Shown: positions 1-9,240, counted from the first letter of the stretch. The stretch: 64,000 nucleotides of DNA from Pseudomonadales bacterium (GCA_012103535.1 WLWQ01000001.1:930001-994000); one strand, 5' to 3'. A program made the numbers and translations. The notes: generated by a model not told the origin, from the letters alone.

Positions 1-1241
1 TCGGTTTTTTCATAAAGCTCAAGTCTTAAAGCAATATTCATTGCTTTCTGATTTGGAAATCCAAACCCTAATAAATGATTAACGGTGTTTCCAATCTCTC
101 TTTCTAGAAAGGTCGCTGCAGATTTGAAAAATAAACTGCTCTTACCGTACTGCCTGCGAATCTCCGGCAAAACCATTACGTCACAAACTTGAATCGCTGT
201 ATTAGGCTGACCAAAATATTGGATCTGTCTTGGCGCACCGCCGTAGTGAGAAACTATGTTTCCATCTTTTGATTCTCGAGCCACGACACATTTTCCTTCA
301 CCTAGCTCATACTTCCATTGCCACACATCAGCATTGAATTGTGTATTGAAGCTTTTTTCAAATAGATTGGAAATTTCTTCGGGATCAAAACTATCGATAG
401 CTCCGTATTCTGCTAAAGCATATTCGCCTTCTGGTTTTTCCTTTTTCTGTAAATGGAAAATTTTAAAACAACGTCGTTTGGACGCTATCTCGGACTGAAT
501 TTTTTCGAGTTCTGACTGCAGAATTTCGAACTCATCAGGACTACGCAAATTTGATTTTTGCTTGATCGCGATTGCGCTTAATTGCTCGATACTTTCCTTT
601 GCATCGGCGGTAAAATTGAGTTCATCCAAAATGTTGTAACTCAGTCTTTCCGACAGCTGACGCATACTACTTAAGTTCGGCAACGATGATCTTTCCATCT
701 TTGAATCGTCGTCCAGATATTCACCAAAAACTAGCAGTCGACCTGAATCCCCAAGCAACTCCCTTGCCCGACTAAGTAGTGGCAGTTGTTGCAGGTAATG
801 ATAAGTCCCCTCAACAATAAGCAAGTCAAACTTATGATCGCTGCTGAATGAATCCAGACTCTGGTCAAGAATTCTGACTCCTGAGTTCTCACTGCAATAG
901 CCAGGACCGAGAAGATTGTTCAACAGCGTTACATTGTTTCCCTTTACAGCCAGCTCGTTAGCAGCATGAGTCAAACTTGGCCCTGCCAGCAATACGTTAA
1001 GCGACGCGTCGATGCCTTCTGTTGCGAGGCGGAAAAGTTTCTCTGCGAATTTCTGTTGTTGGCTGGGAAAGTCTTCTTGCGCTTGCCTGTCAGCAGTCAT
1101 GCCATAGTGCAAGTAAGAACACTGCCCGAACTCAAGAGCAAGTAATTCGGCATAGGTCTTTCTAATGCCCGATAGAGCGGTAGGAATAATTGTGGTCAAA
1201 GATCTTTGTTCAAGGTCGACTTTGTAGTTGAGGCGAAGCAA
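1..1241 (-). CDS. Methyltransferase-like / GNAT acetyltransferase fusion (partial, C-terminus off window)
   Basis: An open minus-strand frame runs from about 1241 off the left edge, so the C-terminus is missing. The N-terminal half has a class I methyltransferase look: a YLHYGMT segment typical of cyclopropane-synthase-like methyltransferases, then LLAGPSLTHAANELA where the SAM-binding glycine loop should be, and DLLIVEG further on. The second half, from about residue 270, looks like a GNAT N-acetyltransferase: NADVWQWKYELGEG, ARESKDGNIVSHYGG and CDVMVLPEIRRQYGKSSLF. The frame has no ATG near its beginning. TTG at 1241 or TTG at 1199 are candidate starts and neither has a clear Shine-Dalgarno; the frame is closed by TAG at 1266-1268. 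The loop AGPS lacks the usual GxGxG, so SAM binding is doubtful. Substrate unknown. It is divergent from regB. Confidence 0.6.
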   Translation of the reverse strand, partial: MLRLNYKVDLEQRSLTTIIPTALSGIRKTYAELLALEFGQCSYLHYGMTADRQAQEDFPSQQQKFAEKLFRLATEGIDASLNVLLAGPSLTHAANELAVKGNNVTLLNNLLGPGYCSENSGVRILDQSLDSFSSDHKFDLLIVEGTYHYLQQLPLLSRARELLGDSGRLLVFGEYLDDDSKMERSSLPNLSSMRQLSERLSYNILDELNFTADAKESIEQLSAIAIKQKSNLRSPDEFEILQSELEKIQSEIASKRRCFKIFHLQKKEKPEGEYALAEYGAIDSFDPEEISNLFEKSFNTQFNADVWQWKYELGEGKCVVARESKDGNIVSHYGGAPRQIQYFGQPNTAIQVCDVMVLPEIRRQYGKSSLFFKSAATFLEREIGNTVNHLLGFGFPNQKAMNIALRLELYEKT

Positions 1242-1336
1242 TATAACCCGCTGAACCCGCTTTGCCTAGTCATAGTCTGACATCGTAAAGTCGCTGTTCC
1301 AGCCGCTCATCTTGGATAAGCGTCGTTCGTCTGCTC

Positions 1337-1387
1337 ATCATGCTAAGGCATGATAAACGCCTGCCTCGCACTGCGACATTTTGTCCT
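1337..1387. promoter_or_regulatory. Regulatory-looking region upstream of regB (inverted repeat and RegA-like half site)
   Basis: Two elements lie between the divergent partial gene and regB. ATCATGC-taag-GCATGAT is a perfect 7-bp inverted repeat at 1337-1354. GCGAC-attttt-type dyad GCGAC-N5-GTCCT at 1373-1387 partly fits the GCGNC-N5-GNCGC pattern known for RegA/PrrA binding, with the second half imperfect. A TAGAAT hexamer at 1421-1426 sits 6 bases before the regB ATG, so the message could be leaderless. Function is inferred from position and pattern only. Confidence 0.3.
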
Positions 1388-1432
1388 TCTCCAAGCAGCC
1401 CTTCCTTTCATTCTTTGCGGTAGAATACGGCT

Positions 1433-2770
1433 ATGTCCAAGAATCCTAAATTGTCGGAGTTTCTGACTTTTCTTATACCAGTCGCGACTGAACAGGGAGC
1501 CAGTGGCCGCCAGGGCCTGCAGCGCTTATTGCTATTGCGCAGTTTCGTGACTGTGGTCAGCGTACTTGGCTTGTTAATTTTCCAGTCTGTTTCGGACCTG
1601 GATGTCTCAATTTCACTGATCGGCGCACTAATTGTTGCTGTATTTTTATCAGTTGCTGTGGGGTATTGGCGCTTGCAAAATTCCCTGGTAGTCAGCAACG
1701 GGGAATTGTTCTGTCATTTGTTAGTGGATGTAGTATTCCTGGTGATTCTTTTGCTCAATACTGGAGGCGCCAGTAATCCTCTTATCTCTTATTTACTCGT
1801 GTTGCTCGCTGTAACAGCGACATTGCTGCCGAGAATTTTTGTAAATTCGTTTGCGCTAATGAGCATTCTTATTTACACCTCATTTCTACTTATCGATTTA
1901 CAAAGTGACCATGGTATGGGGACCTCCCCTGCCGAGCAGGAAATGGTGTTTCAGTTACACCTCGTCGGGATGTGGGTAATTTTCCTGGTGAGCTCAATCC
2001 TTATCGCTGTATTTATTACTCATATGGCCAATGCCATAAAAGTGCGAGAACTGAATCTCGCCCAGGCACGAGAAAACGAATTGCGTAACGAACAACTCGT
2101 AGCCATTGGTACACTGGCAGCAGGAACTGCTCATGCGTTAGGCACTCCGCTTTCTACTATGGCAGTTTTGTTAACAGAATTAGATAAACTCGACGCGACC
2201 GAACTAAAAAATAGCGAAATTAAAGAAGACATTTCGGTATTGCGACAGCAGGTAACTCGTTGCAAACACTCGTTGACCCAGTTAACTCGCTACTACAACA
2301 AAGACAATCCGGAACAAGAAGAAAATGTTCTACTCACTGATTTCGTCAATGATATTAAAGACTACATTCTAAACGTTCACCCCAGTGCTTCGATTGAATT
2401 CAAAATTGATTGCGAGGATGATCCTGAAGTTGCTTCGAACCTGAGCGTAAGACATGCTGTTATCAACATAATCGAAAACGGAATTAAGGCGGCCGAGAAC
2501 CATGTAGATGTAAATTTCAAAATTTCTGCTGATTCACCACCACGATTTGAAATATCGATTAACGATGATGGCCCGGGTATTCCTTCGAAGGTAATGGAAA
2601 ATATGGGTGAACCTTTTATTTCAATGCGCAAGGAGAGCATGGGGCTAGGAATCTTTCTAGCTAATGCGGCGGTGCAACGACTAGGCGGAACCATCGAGAT
2701 GTTTAATCTTAAGATCGGTGGCGCTCTCACACTAATAAAGCTACCGCTTCCGAAGTATCAGCAAGGTTAA
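1433..2770 (+). CDS. regB: RegB/PrrB-family redox-sensing histidine kinase
   Basis: Membrane sensor kinase of 445 residues. About six hydrophobic segments cover residues 30-200. Between them is GGASNPL (111-117), close to the GGxxNPF heptapeptide linked to quinone binding in RegB, with Leu in place of Phe. The H-box GTAHALGTPLST carries the phosphoacceptor His234. Cys277 in VTRCKHSL matches the redox-active cysteine of RegB, and is spaced 43 residues from the histidine. The ATP-binding half shows an N-box (IIENGIKAA), DDGPGIP and MGLGIFLA. In known systems RegB is inhibited by oxidised ubiquinone and by Cys oxidation and phosphorylates RegA to control respiration and energy genes. The response regulator gene follows 5 bp downstream. 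No Shine-Dalgarno is visible before the ATG. Confidence 0.88.
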   Translation: MSKNPKLSEFLTFLIPVATEQGASGRQGLQRLLLLRSFVTVVSVLGLLIFQSVSDLDVSISLIGALIVAVFLSVAVGYWRLQNSLVVSNGELFCHLLVDVVFLVILLLNTGGASNPLISYLLVLLAVTATLLPRIFVNSFALMSILIYTSFLLIDLQSDHGMGTSPAEQEMVFQLHLVGMWVIFLVSSILIAVFITHMANAIKVRELNLAQARENELRNEQLVAIGTLAAGTAHALGTPLSTMAVLLTELDKLDATELKNSEIKEDISVLRQQVTRCKHSLTQLTRYYNKDNPEQEENVLLTDFVNDIKDYILNVHPSASIEFKIDCEDDPEVASNLSVRHAVINIIENGIKAAENHVDVNFKISADSPPRFEISINDDGPGIPSKVMENMGEPFISMRKESMGLGIFLANAAVQRLGGTIEMFNLKIGGALTLIKLPLPKYQQG

Positions 2771-2775
2771 GCCCG

Positions 2776-3321
2776 GTGACCACACAAAAAATTCTGTTGG
2801 TAGAAGACGATGAAGTATTTGCCCGCGTCATCTCTCGCGCTCTAGAACAGAGAGATTACGTTGTCTCCCAAGCACAAACCAGTGAACAAGCCCTGCAATT
2901 AATCAATGCCGAGAGCTTTTCCTATGCCATCCTCGACTTAAACTTAGGAGGCGAGACTTCACTCAGTTTGATTCCCCTGATAAAACAAAAATTCGCTGAC
3001 ATTCGCATCCTGATTCTTACTGGTTATGCCAGTATCGCCACTGCAGTAGAAGCCATAAAATTAGGTGCTGATAATTACCTGGCAAAGCCTGCCGATGCCG
3101 ATGAAATACTCACGGCGATGTTGGTCGAAAAGGAATCTCTGGACTTCGCACCCAGTGATACTTCCAAATTGGAACCAATGTCAGTCCGGCGCCTGGAATG
3201 GGAACATATTCAACGGGTATTAATGGAAAACGACGGCAACATCTCCGCCACTGCACGCCAACTCAAAATGCATCGACGTACTTTGCAACGGAAATTACAG
3301 AAAAAACCAGTAGCCAAGTAA
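2776..3321 (+). CDS. regA: RegA/PrrA-family response regulator
   Basis: Two-domain regulator of 181 residues. The receiver domain has acidic residues D11-D12, phosphoacceptor D54 (AILDLNLGG), the LTGYAS threonine and a YLAKPADA lysine. The C-terminal Fis-type helix-turn-helix GNISATARQLKMHRRTLQRK is nearly the RegA signature. The linker before the WEHIQRVL helix is PMS-containing but short on prolines compared with alphaproteobacterial RegA. The start is GTG at 2776, 5 bp after regB, so the two are cotranscribed. It should bind DNA when phosphorylated by RegB; targets in this organism are unknown, although a possible half site lies upstream of regB. Confidence 0.88.
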   Translation: MTTQKILLVEDDEVFARVISRALEQRDYVVSQAQTSEQALQLINAESFSYAILDLNLGGETSLSLIPLIKQKFADIRILILTGYASIATAVEAIKLGADNYLAKPADADEILTAMLVEKESLDFAPSDTSKLEPMSVRRLEWEHIQRVLMENDGNISATARQLKMHRRTLQRKLQKKPVAK

Positions 3322-3327
3322 GTTTAA

Positions 3328-3753
3328 TTAGAGCAATTGCTTTTGGGATGTTCGCTCGCATTGATAGATGCAATACAAGCCAAATCCTGCGGCAGCAATA
3401 CTCACTATTTCTGCTAACAAAAGCTGTACCATAAACTCATTGTAAGCATTATCGATAAATATTCCCCAGGCTCGCGCAACAGCCAAACCACTGTAACTGA
3501 TCAGTGCGAAAATCAATCCTGCCAATTGAAGTTTTTTGTAGTAAGCGCAGAACAGTGAAAAAATACCAATCGCTCCCATTAATCCAATATACATCGCCTG
3601 TAATTCGGTATAACCGGTGTTATCAGATAATTGAATAGCCAGATTGATAAACCATTGTTGGGAATCAACGATGAATAAAACTGCGAGCAAACAATACAAT
3701 CCTCCATTTAGCAATAGGAAGATACGCGGAAAAAGCCGGTAGGTTGAATTCAA
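3328..3753 (-). CDS. Small four-helix membrane protein, DUF4345-like
   Basis: 141 residues with four hydrophobic segments: about 8-28, 50-70, 77-97 and 108-128. The segment TELQAMYIGLMGAIGIFSLFCA followed by a short basic loop and a third helix with an arginine (SGLAVARAWGI) resembles the DUF4345 family of small inner-membrane proteins. No catalytic motif is apparent and the biochemical role is unknown. It is convergent with regA (6 bp between stops) and lies just downstream of the SDR gene on the same strand, 19 bp away, so it may be its cotranscribed partner. Confidence 0.6.
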   Translation of the reverse strand: MNSTYRLFPRIFLLLNGGLYCLLAVLFIVDSQQWFINLAIQLSDNTGYTELQAMYIGLMGAIGIFSLFCAYYKKLQLAGLIFALISYSGLAVARAWGIFIDNAYNEFMVQLLLAEIVSIAAAGFGLYCIYQCERTSQKQLL

Positions 3754-3772
3754 GTAACAGCGCGCCTTAATC

Positions 3773-4564
3773 TCAACGCCGGGTTAAGGGTGTCATCCCT
3801 AAATGGCGACCACCATCAATGATTAGAGATTCGCCGGTAACCACGATTGGTCCTTGAATAAAATAAAGAATGGATTCTGCAACTGTATCGGAAGATGCAG
3901 TAACTCCCAGGGGCGCACTCTTAATTGCTGCTTGCCGAGCCTGCTCGTAACGTTCTTCACCAAGCCCTTGTTTGAGCCACTCGCCTTCAATAAATCCTGG
4001 GCAAACAACATTAACTCTAACTTCTGGCCCCAGTACTCTTGCCAAAGATAGTGTCATTGTAATCATGGCGCCTTTAGATGCAGCATAAGCAATACAACTA
4101 CCAACACCGGCAACCCCCGCGATAGAAGCAACATTGACGATTGAACCGACTTCTTCCTGCTGTTTCATTTGTTCGGCGACTGCGCGAGTCATTTGATAAG
4201 CACCAATAACATTTACGCTATAGATGTTTTGAAAGTCGTCGGAACTGAGACCTTCAAGGTCATTGTGGTCAACAAATTTGGTGGTACCGGCGTTGTTTAC
4301 CAGAATGTCGATACGGCCCCATTTTTCGATTGCCGCATTGGCCATTGCGCGACAATCTTCGTCCTTAGCCACATTGGCTTGCATGATGACAGTTTCCACT
4401 CCGGCTTTTTCGCATTCTGCAGCGACTGCATCGGCTCCAGCTGAGTTCGAGTTGTAATTGACTACCGAATGACAGCCCAGTGCAGCAAGTTGCTTCACTT
4501 TGGCGGCACCAACACCACTGCTGGAACCTGTCACGATGGCGACTTTATTTGCTAAATCTTTCAC
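3773..4564 (-). CDS. SDR-family NAD(P)-dependent oxidoreductase (FabG-like)
   Basis: Classical short-chain dehydrogenase of 263 residues. The cofactor loop TGSSSGVG is at 12-19, NNAG at 90-93, and the catalytic Ser147, Tyr160 and Lys164 lie in SIVNVASIAG and IAYAASKG. The ending VVTGESLIIDGGRHLG is typical of the FabG-like class. The N-terminal VNYNSNSAGADAV segment suggests NADP(H) preference, since there is no acidic residue at the end of strand beta2. The substrate cannot be named. It is transcribed away from the RND efflux operon across a 357-bp divergent region. Confidence 0.85.
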   Translation of the reverse strand: MKDLANKVAIVTGSSSGVGAAKVKQLAALGCHSVVNYNSNSAGADAVAAECEKAGVETVIMQANVAKDEDCRAMANAAIEKWGRIDILVNNAGTTKFVDHNDLEGLSSDDFQNIYSVNVIGAYQMTRAVAEQMKQQEEVGSIVNVASIAGVAGVGSCIAYAASKGAMITMTLSLARVLGPEVRVNVVCPGFIEGEWLKQGLGEERYEQARQAAIKSAPLGVTASSDTVAESILYFIQGPIVVTGESLIIDGGRHLGMTPLTRR

Positions 4565-4627
4565 GCCTTTAAATGCTCCCTGAAGTTCTTACCGAAAGCG
4601 GTAAAAATTAGCACAAATCGGCCGAAA

Positions 4628-4681
4628 TTCCTGCATACAGGAAATCCGTTGAAATGCATGCTATGCCTGATAAGTAGCATG
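4628..4681. promoter_or_regulatory. Inverted repeats in the SDR / RND efflux divergent region
   Basis: The gap 4565-4921 separates two divergent start codons. It holds TTCCTG-cata-CAGGAA at 4628-4643 and CATGCTA-N11-TAGCATG at 4657-4681. Both are perfect short dyads of the kind bound by dimeric repressors, and RND pumps are commonly under such control. No regulator gene is adjacent. The remainder of the gap holds nothing else recognised; a GGAGG ribosome site at about 4911 precedes the adaptor gene. Confidence 0.35.
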
Positions 4682-4921
4682 ATAAAACCGTTGCAAAAAA
4701 TCATTGAATCGTTACAATACGTCACACTTTTGCGACATGCTTCGTTTATAGTTGCATAAGTAGCCGAAAAGCCCGCTGATTCGGGATATTTCAAACAACA
4801 CGGACGAACAAGCAACGCAAAAACATGATAGTCCGCCGGAATGGAATAACCCTTCTGTGCGGAATGGTCGTGTTTTTGACTTGAATACAGCCATAGTCTG
4901 AGGGGACGTGCGGAGGCAATA

Positions 4922-6046
4922 GTGAAAAAGCAGCAGTTTGTAGCAGCAGGAATTCTGGTAGCGGTGGTTGCCTGGATGGTGTTCCCAATGGTGATGCCAA
5001 ATAATGCTGAGACAGTAATCGAAGATACTGTGCCGGCGCTCACAACCGTGGTCGCTCTGCCTGAAGGTGTGGCTGACTCGGAGAGCCCCGATGCAGTGAC
5101 AGTTCGTGCCGAACGTATTCGCCCACAAGCTTATATAGAACGAATTCGAGTACGCGGTCGTACCCAAGCATTTAGACATGTTGAAGTGCGCGCCGAAGAA
5201 GCTGGCCGTATTATTGGCAATCCTGTTCAGCGCGGGTCACGGGTGAATGAAGGTGATGTCCTATGCGAGATCGCCGTAGATAATCGCGAAGTTAATTTGC
5301 TGGAAGCTGAAAGTCGGCAGGAACAAGCTGAATTTGAATACGCCGGTGCGCTAGATTTACAAGAACAGGGATTACAATCAGATGTGGTTGTGGCTCAGCT
5401 CAAAGCCGCACTGGAGTCTTCTAAAGCTGGAGTTGCTCGTGCTGAGTTAGCTTTAGAGAAAACTAAGATCGTTGCGCCATTTGATGGCGTGGTAGAAACC
5501 CGCATGGTCGAAGTTGGAGATCTGCTTAATGTAGGTACCGTTTGTGCTTCAGTATTGGATGACACGCCAATGCTTCTCGTAGGCCTGGTGCCAGAGCAGG
5601 ATGTTGGCGCCTTAAGTGTTGGCGCCACAGTCGCAGGAAAATTACTCAGCGGTGAAGAAGTAGCTGGAACTGTATCCTATTTGGCCAGAGCCGCCGACAC
5701 TAATTCCCGCAGCTACCGCATTGAAATTGAAGTCGATCCTCGATATCAGGATTTGCGCGAAGGCATTACCGTTGAATTACAAGTCGATGCAAATCGAGTT
5801 TCAGCCTACCGAATCCCATCATCCGCGCTAACCCTGGATGACACTGGAACTGTCGGTATTAAAGTAATCGGTCGCAATAACTTGGTAGAGTTTCACAACG
5901 TTGAAATCGTTGGCGACGAGACCAATCAGCTTGATCCCGGTATTTGGGTAACAGGCATTAGCGGTGACATCACGCTAGTGACATTGGGTCAGGAAATCGT
6001 CTTTCCTGGACAATTCGTCGAAGCCAACTTCGATTGGGACCAATAG
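4922..6046 (+). CDS. RND efflux periplasmic adaptor (membrane fusion protein)
   Basis: 374 residues, HlyD/AcrA family. One N-terminal hydrophobic segment (about 6-24) anchors it in the inner membrane; there is no lipobox cysteine. A biotinyl-lipoyl-like half (VEVRAEEAGRIIGNPVQRGSRVNEGDVLCEI), a short alpha-hairpin (about residues 120-180), and the second lipoyl half (KIVAPFDGVVETRMVEVGDLLNVGT) follow in order, then beta-barrel and membrane-proximal domains. The start is GTG at 4922 with GGAGG 6 bp upstream. The permease gene follows 26 bp later. No outer-membrane TolC-type gene is present nearby, so the pump must share one encoded elsewhere. Confidence 0.85.
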   Translation: MKKQQFVAAGILVAVVAWMVFPMVMPNNAETVIEDTVPALTTVVALPEGVADSESPDAVTVRAERIRPQAYIERIRVRGRTQAFRHVEVRAEEAGRIIGNPVQRGSRVNEGDVLCEIAVDNREVNLLEAESRQEQAEFEYAGALDLQEQGLQSDVVVAQLKAALESSKAGVARAELALEKTKIVAPFDGVVETRMVEVGDLLNVGTVCASVLDDTPMLLVGLVPEQDVGALSVGATVAGKLLSGEEVAGTVSYLARAADTNSRSYRIEIEVDPRYQDLREGITVELQVDANRVSAYRIPSSALTLDDTGTVGIKVIGRNNLVEFHNVEIVGDETNQLDPGIWVTGISGDITLVTLGQEIVFPGQFVEANFDWDQ

Positions 6047-6072
6047 CCCCACGCTAATCTTCAGGTTATTTC

Positions 6073-9000
6073 ATGAAAACTTATATTGATGCTGCAATAT
6101 CGAGGTCGAGAACTACTGTAAGTATTTTTGCAGTGACCTTATTGGCTGGATTCGCCTCCTACCTGGCTATTCCTATTGAAATGTACCCGGATGTTCAAGT
6201 CCCGATGGTTGTTACCACCGTTATCCATGAAGGAATTTCTCCGGAAGATGCAGAAAGACTCCTGGCAAAACCCGCCGAACTCGAACTCAAAACCATCGAC
6301 GGCATTGTCGAAGTAACTTCTTTTTCCAGTGAAGGCGCTGCCACGCTCATGACCGAATTCGATATTAGTTTCGAATCCTCAGCTGCGCTGGCGGAAGTTA
6401 GAGAGGCAGTCAACCGCGCCAAAGCCCGCTTCCCGCAATCTACTGAAGAACCCATTATTCAAGAAATGTCTGCCGTCTCTATGCCAATAGTGCAAATCGC
6501 AATTGGTGGAGAAGGCGTACCAGAACGAACACTATTGCGAATCGCCGAAGATTTACAACGAGAAATCGAATTGGTGCCCCAAATTTTGGAAGCGCCAATG
6601 GTTGGCAACCGGGAAGAGTTGCTGGAGGTTGTAATAAACCCCTCTAAACTCGAAACCTATGGCATTCCAAATAGCTCTATTGTGCAAACAGTAACGAGCA
6701 ATAATCGGCTTATCGCAGCCGGACAAGTTGACACCGGCCAAGGCAGCTTTCCAGTAAAGGTGCCAGGTCTAATTGAAAATGCTGATGACTTGTTCAATTT
6801 ACCACTAGCTTCCAATGATCTAGGAGTACTTACAGTATCTGACATCGCCGATGTGCGAAGAACATTCAAAGATGCTACTCGTTACTCCTATGCGAATCAT
6901 TCGCCAACGATCTCTTTGAATGTAATGAAACGCAAAGGCGCAAATCTGGTTGAAGCCTTCGAGCAAATAGATGTAATTGTTGATGAGATTAGGCCCACGC
7001 TGCCTCCGGCGGTAACCATGTCCTACATCAATAATTCGATCCCTATTACCTTAGAACAAAACTCTGGCCTTTCCGGCAACATGGCAACGGCTATGGTACT
7101 CGTATTGCTGGTAGTAATTGCCACCGTGGGTGTGCGCTCGGGTCTTTTGGTCACGCTAGCAGTTCCTTTTTCCTTTTTCTTCGCGTTTATCATTATCAAC
7201 CAGCTGGATTTCACCTATAACTTTATGGTGATTTTCGGTCTCCTGCTCGGACTCGGGATGCTGATCGATGGCGCCATCGTTATGGTGGAATATGCAGATC
7301 GTAAGATGGCTGAAGGACTGGATAGTCGCGAAGCCTATAAGGCTGCCGTGCATCGAATGTTTTGGCCCATTCTCGCCTCCACCGCAACCACCTTAGCCGC
7401 ATTCCTGCCGTTAATGTTCTGGCCCGGTGTTTCAGGGCAATTTATGAGCTACCTGCCGATTACGGTATTCGCCGTATTAATTGGCTCATTGTTTTATGCG
7501 CTTCTTTTTGCGCCCGCTATCGGTGCTTTAATTGGAAAATCCAGCGATGCTGATCGAACTTACTTAAAGAATTTAGAAGAAGGTGATCCCGAAAAAGCCT
7601 CTGGCATCACTGGTGTCTATGCCTCTGTACTAGAAAAAGCCGTAAATATACCAGGAACAGTTTTCATCCTGAGTATTACTACGCTGATCACAATAGTTAT
7701 GGCCTATGGGCGCTGGGGCTCAGGCATTGAGTTCTTTGTAGCCACGGAACCCGTTCAGACTCAGGTGCAAATTTTTGCGCGGGGCAATTTGTCACCCGCA
7801 GAACTGCGTGAAATCATGCTGGATGCTGAAGATCGCATTGAAGAAATTGGCCACTACGAAGGCATAGTTACCCAATCCGGTGCTGGAGCCCAATCGGCAG
7901 GACCAATGCAAGCGGCACCTGACCTGGTCGGCACTATTTTCGTCGAGCTAACAGATAGACGCACCAGAGATCTTAATGGTTTCGAAATAGAAAGCTTATA
8001 CCGTGAGGCTATCTCTGATATTCCAGGTGTGCGTGCAGAAATAGTCTCTATCGAACAAGGCCCGCCGGTAGGAAAGGAAATTCAAGTAGAGCTTGCCGGC
8101 GAAGATTTAGATTTACTGTTCTATGAAGCAGAGCGCATACGCGGCTACATGGAAAATGAGATGACCGGCCTCATCGATATCGATGACACCGCACCGCTTC
8201 CTGGAATCGAATGGGAAATTAATGTCGATCGCGCCCAGGCTGCGATGTTGGGTGCCAACATGTCTGAGATTGGCGCTGCCATTCAGCTCTTAACCAACGG
8301 CATCTTTATGGGAGACTATCGCCCTAACGATAGCGAAGAAGAAGTGGATATTCGCGTGCGCTATCCAGCCGAATATCGTGGTATCGACCAACTCGATTCG
8401 ATTCGCATTAGCACACCGAATGGACCAGTGCCGATTAGTAGCTTCGTGACTCGAGAAGCGAAGCAGAAAGTAAGTTCCATTCAACGTGTCGACAGTAGCC
8501 GTGTCGTCTACATTCGAGCCAACCCTGCTCCGGGTGAAAATGCGGATAATAAGCTACAGGAGCTCGCGGCCTGGTTAGAAGCCAATCCTACGATTCAGGG
8601 TGTCGACTATCTATTCCGAGGAGCGAATGAAGAGCAGGAAGAGTCAGCTGCCTTCCTGATGCAGGCATTTGCGCTGGCGATGGCGTTAATGGCCATTTTA
8701 CTGGTCACACAATTTAATAGTTATTACCAGGCCGTACTGATTCTTTCTTCTGTATTGCTGTCAACTGCAGGTGTATTGCTTGGTTTATTAACAACCGGCC
8801 AGCCCTTCAGTGTAATGCTCACTGGAATTGGAATTGTTGCGCTTGCCGGAATTATTGTGAATAACAATATCGTATTAATCGACACTTTTAACGTACTAAA
8901 GCGAGAGCATCCTAATTGGACGCTGCAGGAAGTTATCGTCCATACTGGAGTGCAACGCTTGCGCCCGGTGTTTCTCACAACGTTTACTACTGGATTTGGA

Positions 9001-9240
9001 TTATTGCCTTTGGCAATGGGTATGTCCTTTGACTTAATTGGGGCAGAAATCGAAATCGGTGGGCCCATTGCTTCGCAGTGGGCTGGATTAGCTTCCACCA
9101 TCGTCTTCGGGCTTTCCTTCGCTACAATTCTAACGCTGGTAGTTACTCCAGCCATGCTAGCCTTGCCTGACAGTTTACGAAGCATGTTCAAACGTGAAGT
9201 GAAAGTGCCGACTCGAGCAGAACCAAGCCTGGGCGTGTAG
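6073..9240 (+). CDS. RND efflux transporter permease
   Basis: 1055 residues, the usual size for an AcrB/SwrC-type inner-membrane antiporter: one N-terminal helix, a large periplasmic loop, helices 2-6, a second periplasmic loop and helices 8-12. The start IEMYPDVQVPMVVTT is typical. The proton-relay residues differ from AcrB: helix 4 reads LIDGAIV (D399-G400) where AcrB has two aspartates, and helix 10 reads IIVNNNIVLID (N930-N932) where AcrB has lysine. A single Asp plus Asn is seen in SwrC-like pumps. With the adaptor it should export small amphipathic molecules; the substrate is not predictable. Confidence 0.87.
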   Translation: MKTYIDAAISRSRTTVSIFAVTLLAGFASYLAIPIEMYPDVQVPMVVTTVIHEGISPEDAERLLAKPAELELKTIDGIVEVTSFSSEGAATLMTEFDISFESSAALAEVREAVNRAKARFPQSTEEPIIQEMSAVSMPIVQIAIGGEGVPERTLLRIAEDLQREIELVPQILEAPMVGNREELLEVVINPSKLETYGIPNSSIVQTVTSNNRLIAAGQVDTGQGSFPVKVPGLIENADDLFNLPLASNDLGVLTVSDIADVRRTFKDATRYSYANHSPTISLNVMKRKGANLVEAFEQIDVIVDEIRPTLPPAVTMSYINNSIPITLEQNSGLSGNMATAMVLVLLVVIATVGVRSGLLVTLAVPFSFFFAFIIINQLDFTYNFMVIFGLLLGLGMLIDGAIVMVEYADRKMAEGLDSREAYKAAVHRMFWPILASTATTLAAFLPLMFWPGVSGQFMSYLPITVFAVLIGSLFYALLFAPAIGALIGKSSDADRTYLKNLEEGDPEKASGITGVYASVLEKAVNIPGTVFILSITTLITIVMAYGRWGSGIEFFVATEPVQTQVQIFARGNLSPAELREIMLDAEDRIEEIGHYEGIVTQSGAGAQSAGPMQAAPDLVGTIFVELTDRRTRDLNGFEIESLYREAISDIPGVRAEIVSIEQGPPVGKEIQVELAGEDLDLLFYEAERIRGYMENEMTGLIDIDDTAPLPGIEWEINVDRAQAAMLGANMSEIGAAIQLLTNGIFMGDYRPNDSEEEVDIRVRYPAEYRGIDQLDSIRISTPNGPVPISSFVTREAKQKVSSIQRVDSSRVVYIRANPAPGENADNKLQELAAWLEANPTIQGVDYLFRGANEEQEESAAFLMQAFALAMALMAILLVTQFNSYYQAVLILSSVLLSTAGVLLGLLTTGQPFSVMLTGIGIVALAGIIVNNNIVLIDTFNVLKREHPNWTLQEVIVHTGVQRLRPVFLTTFTTGFGLLPLAMGMSFDLIGAEIEIGGPIASQWAGLASTIVFGLSFATILTLVVTPAMLALPDSLRSMFKREVKVPTRAEPSLGV

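Noticed and set aside
4628..4643. LexA box at TTCCTGCATACAGGAA
   Set aside because: The spacing between CTG and CAG is 4 bases, not the 10 of CTG-N10-CAG; kept only as a generic dyad.
4561..5043. 160-residue minus-strand frame across the SDR/RND intergenic region
   Set aside because: It overlaps the RND adaptor start antisense, has Cys/His-rich non-protein-like composition and no family resemblance; the adaptor has a ribosome site and clear domains.
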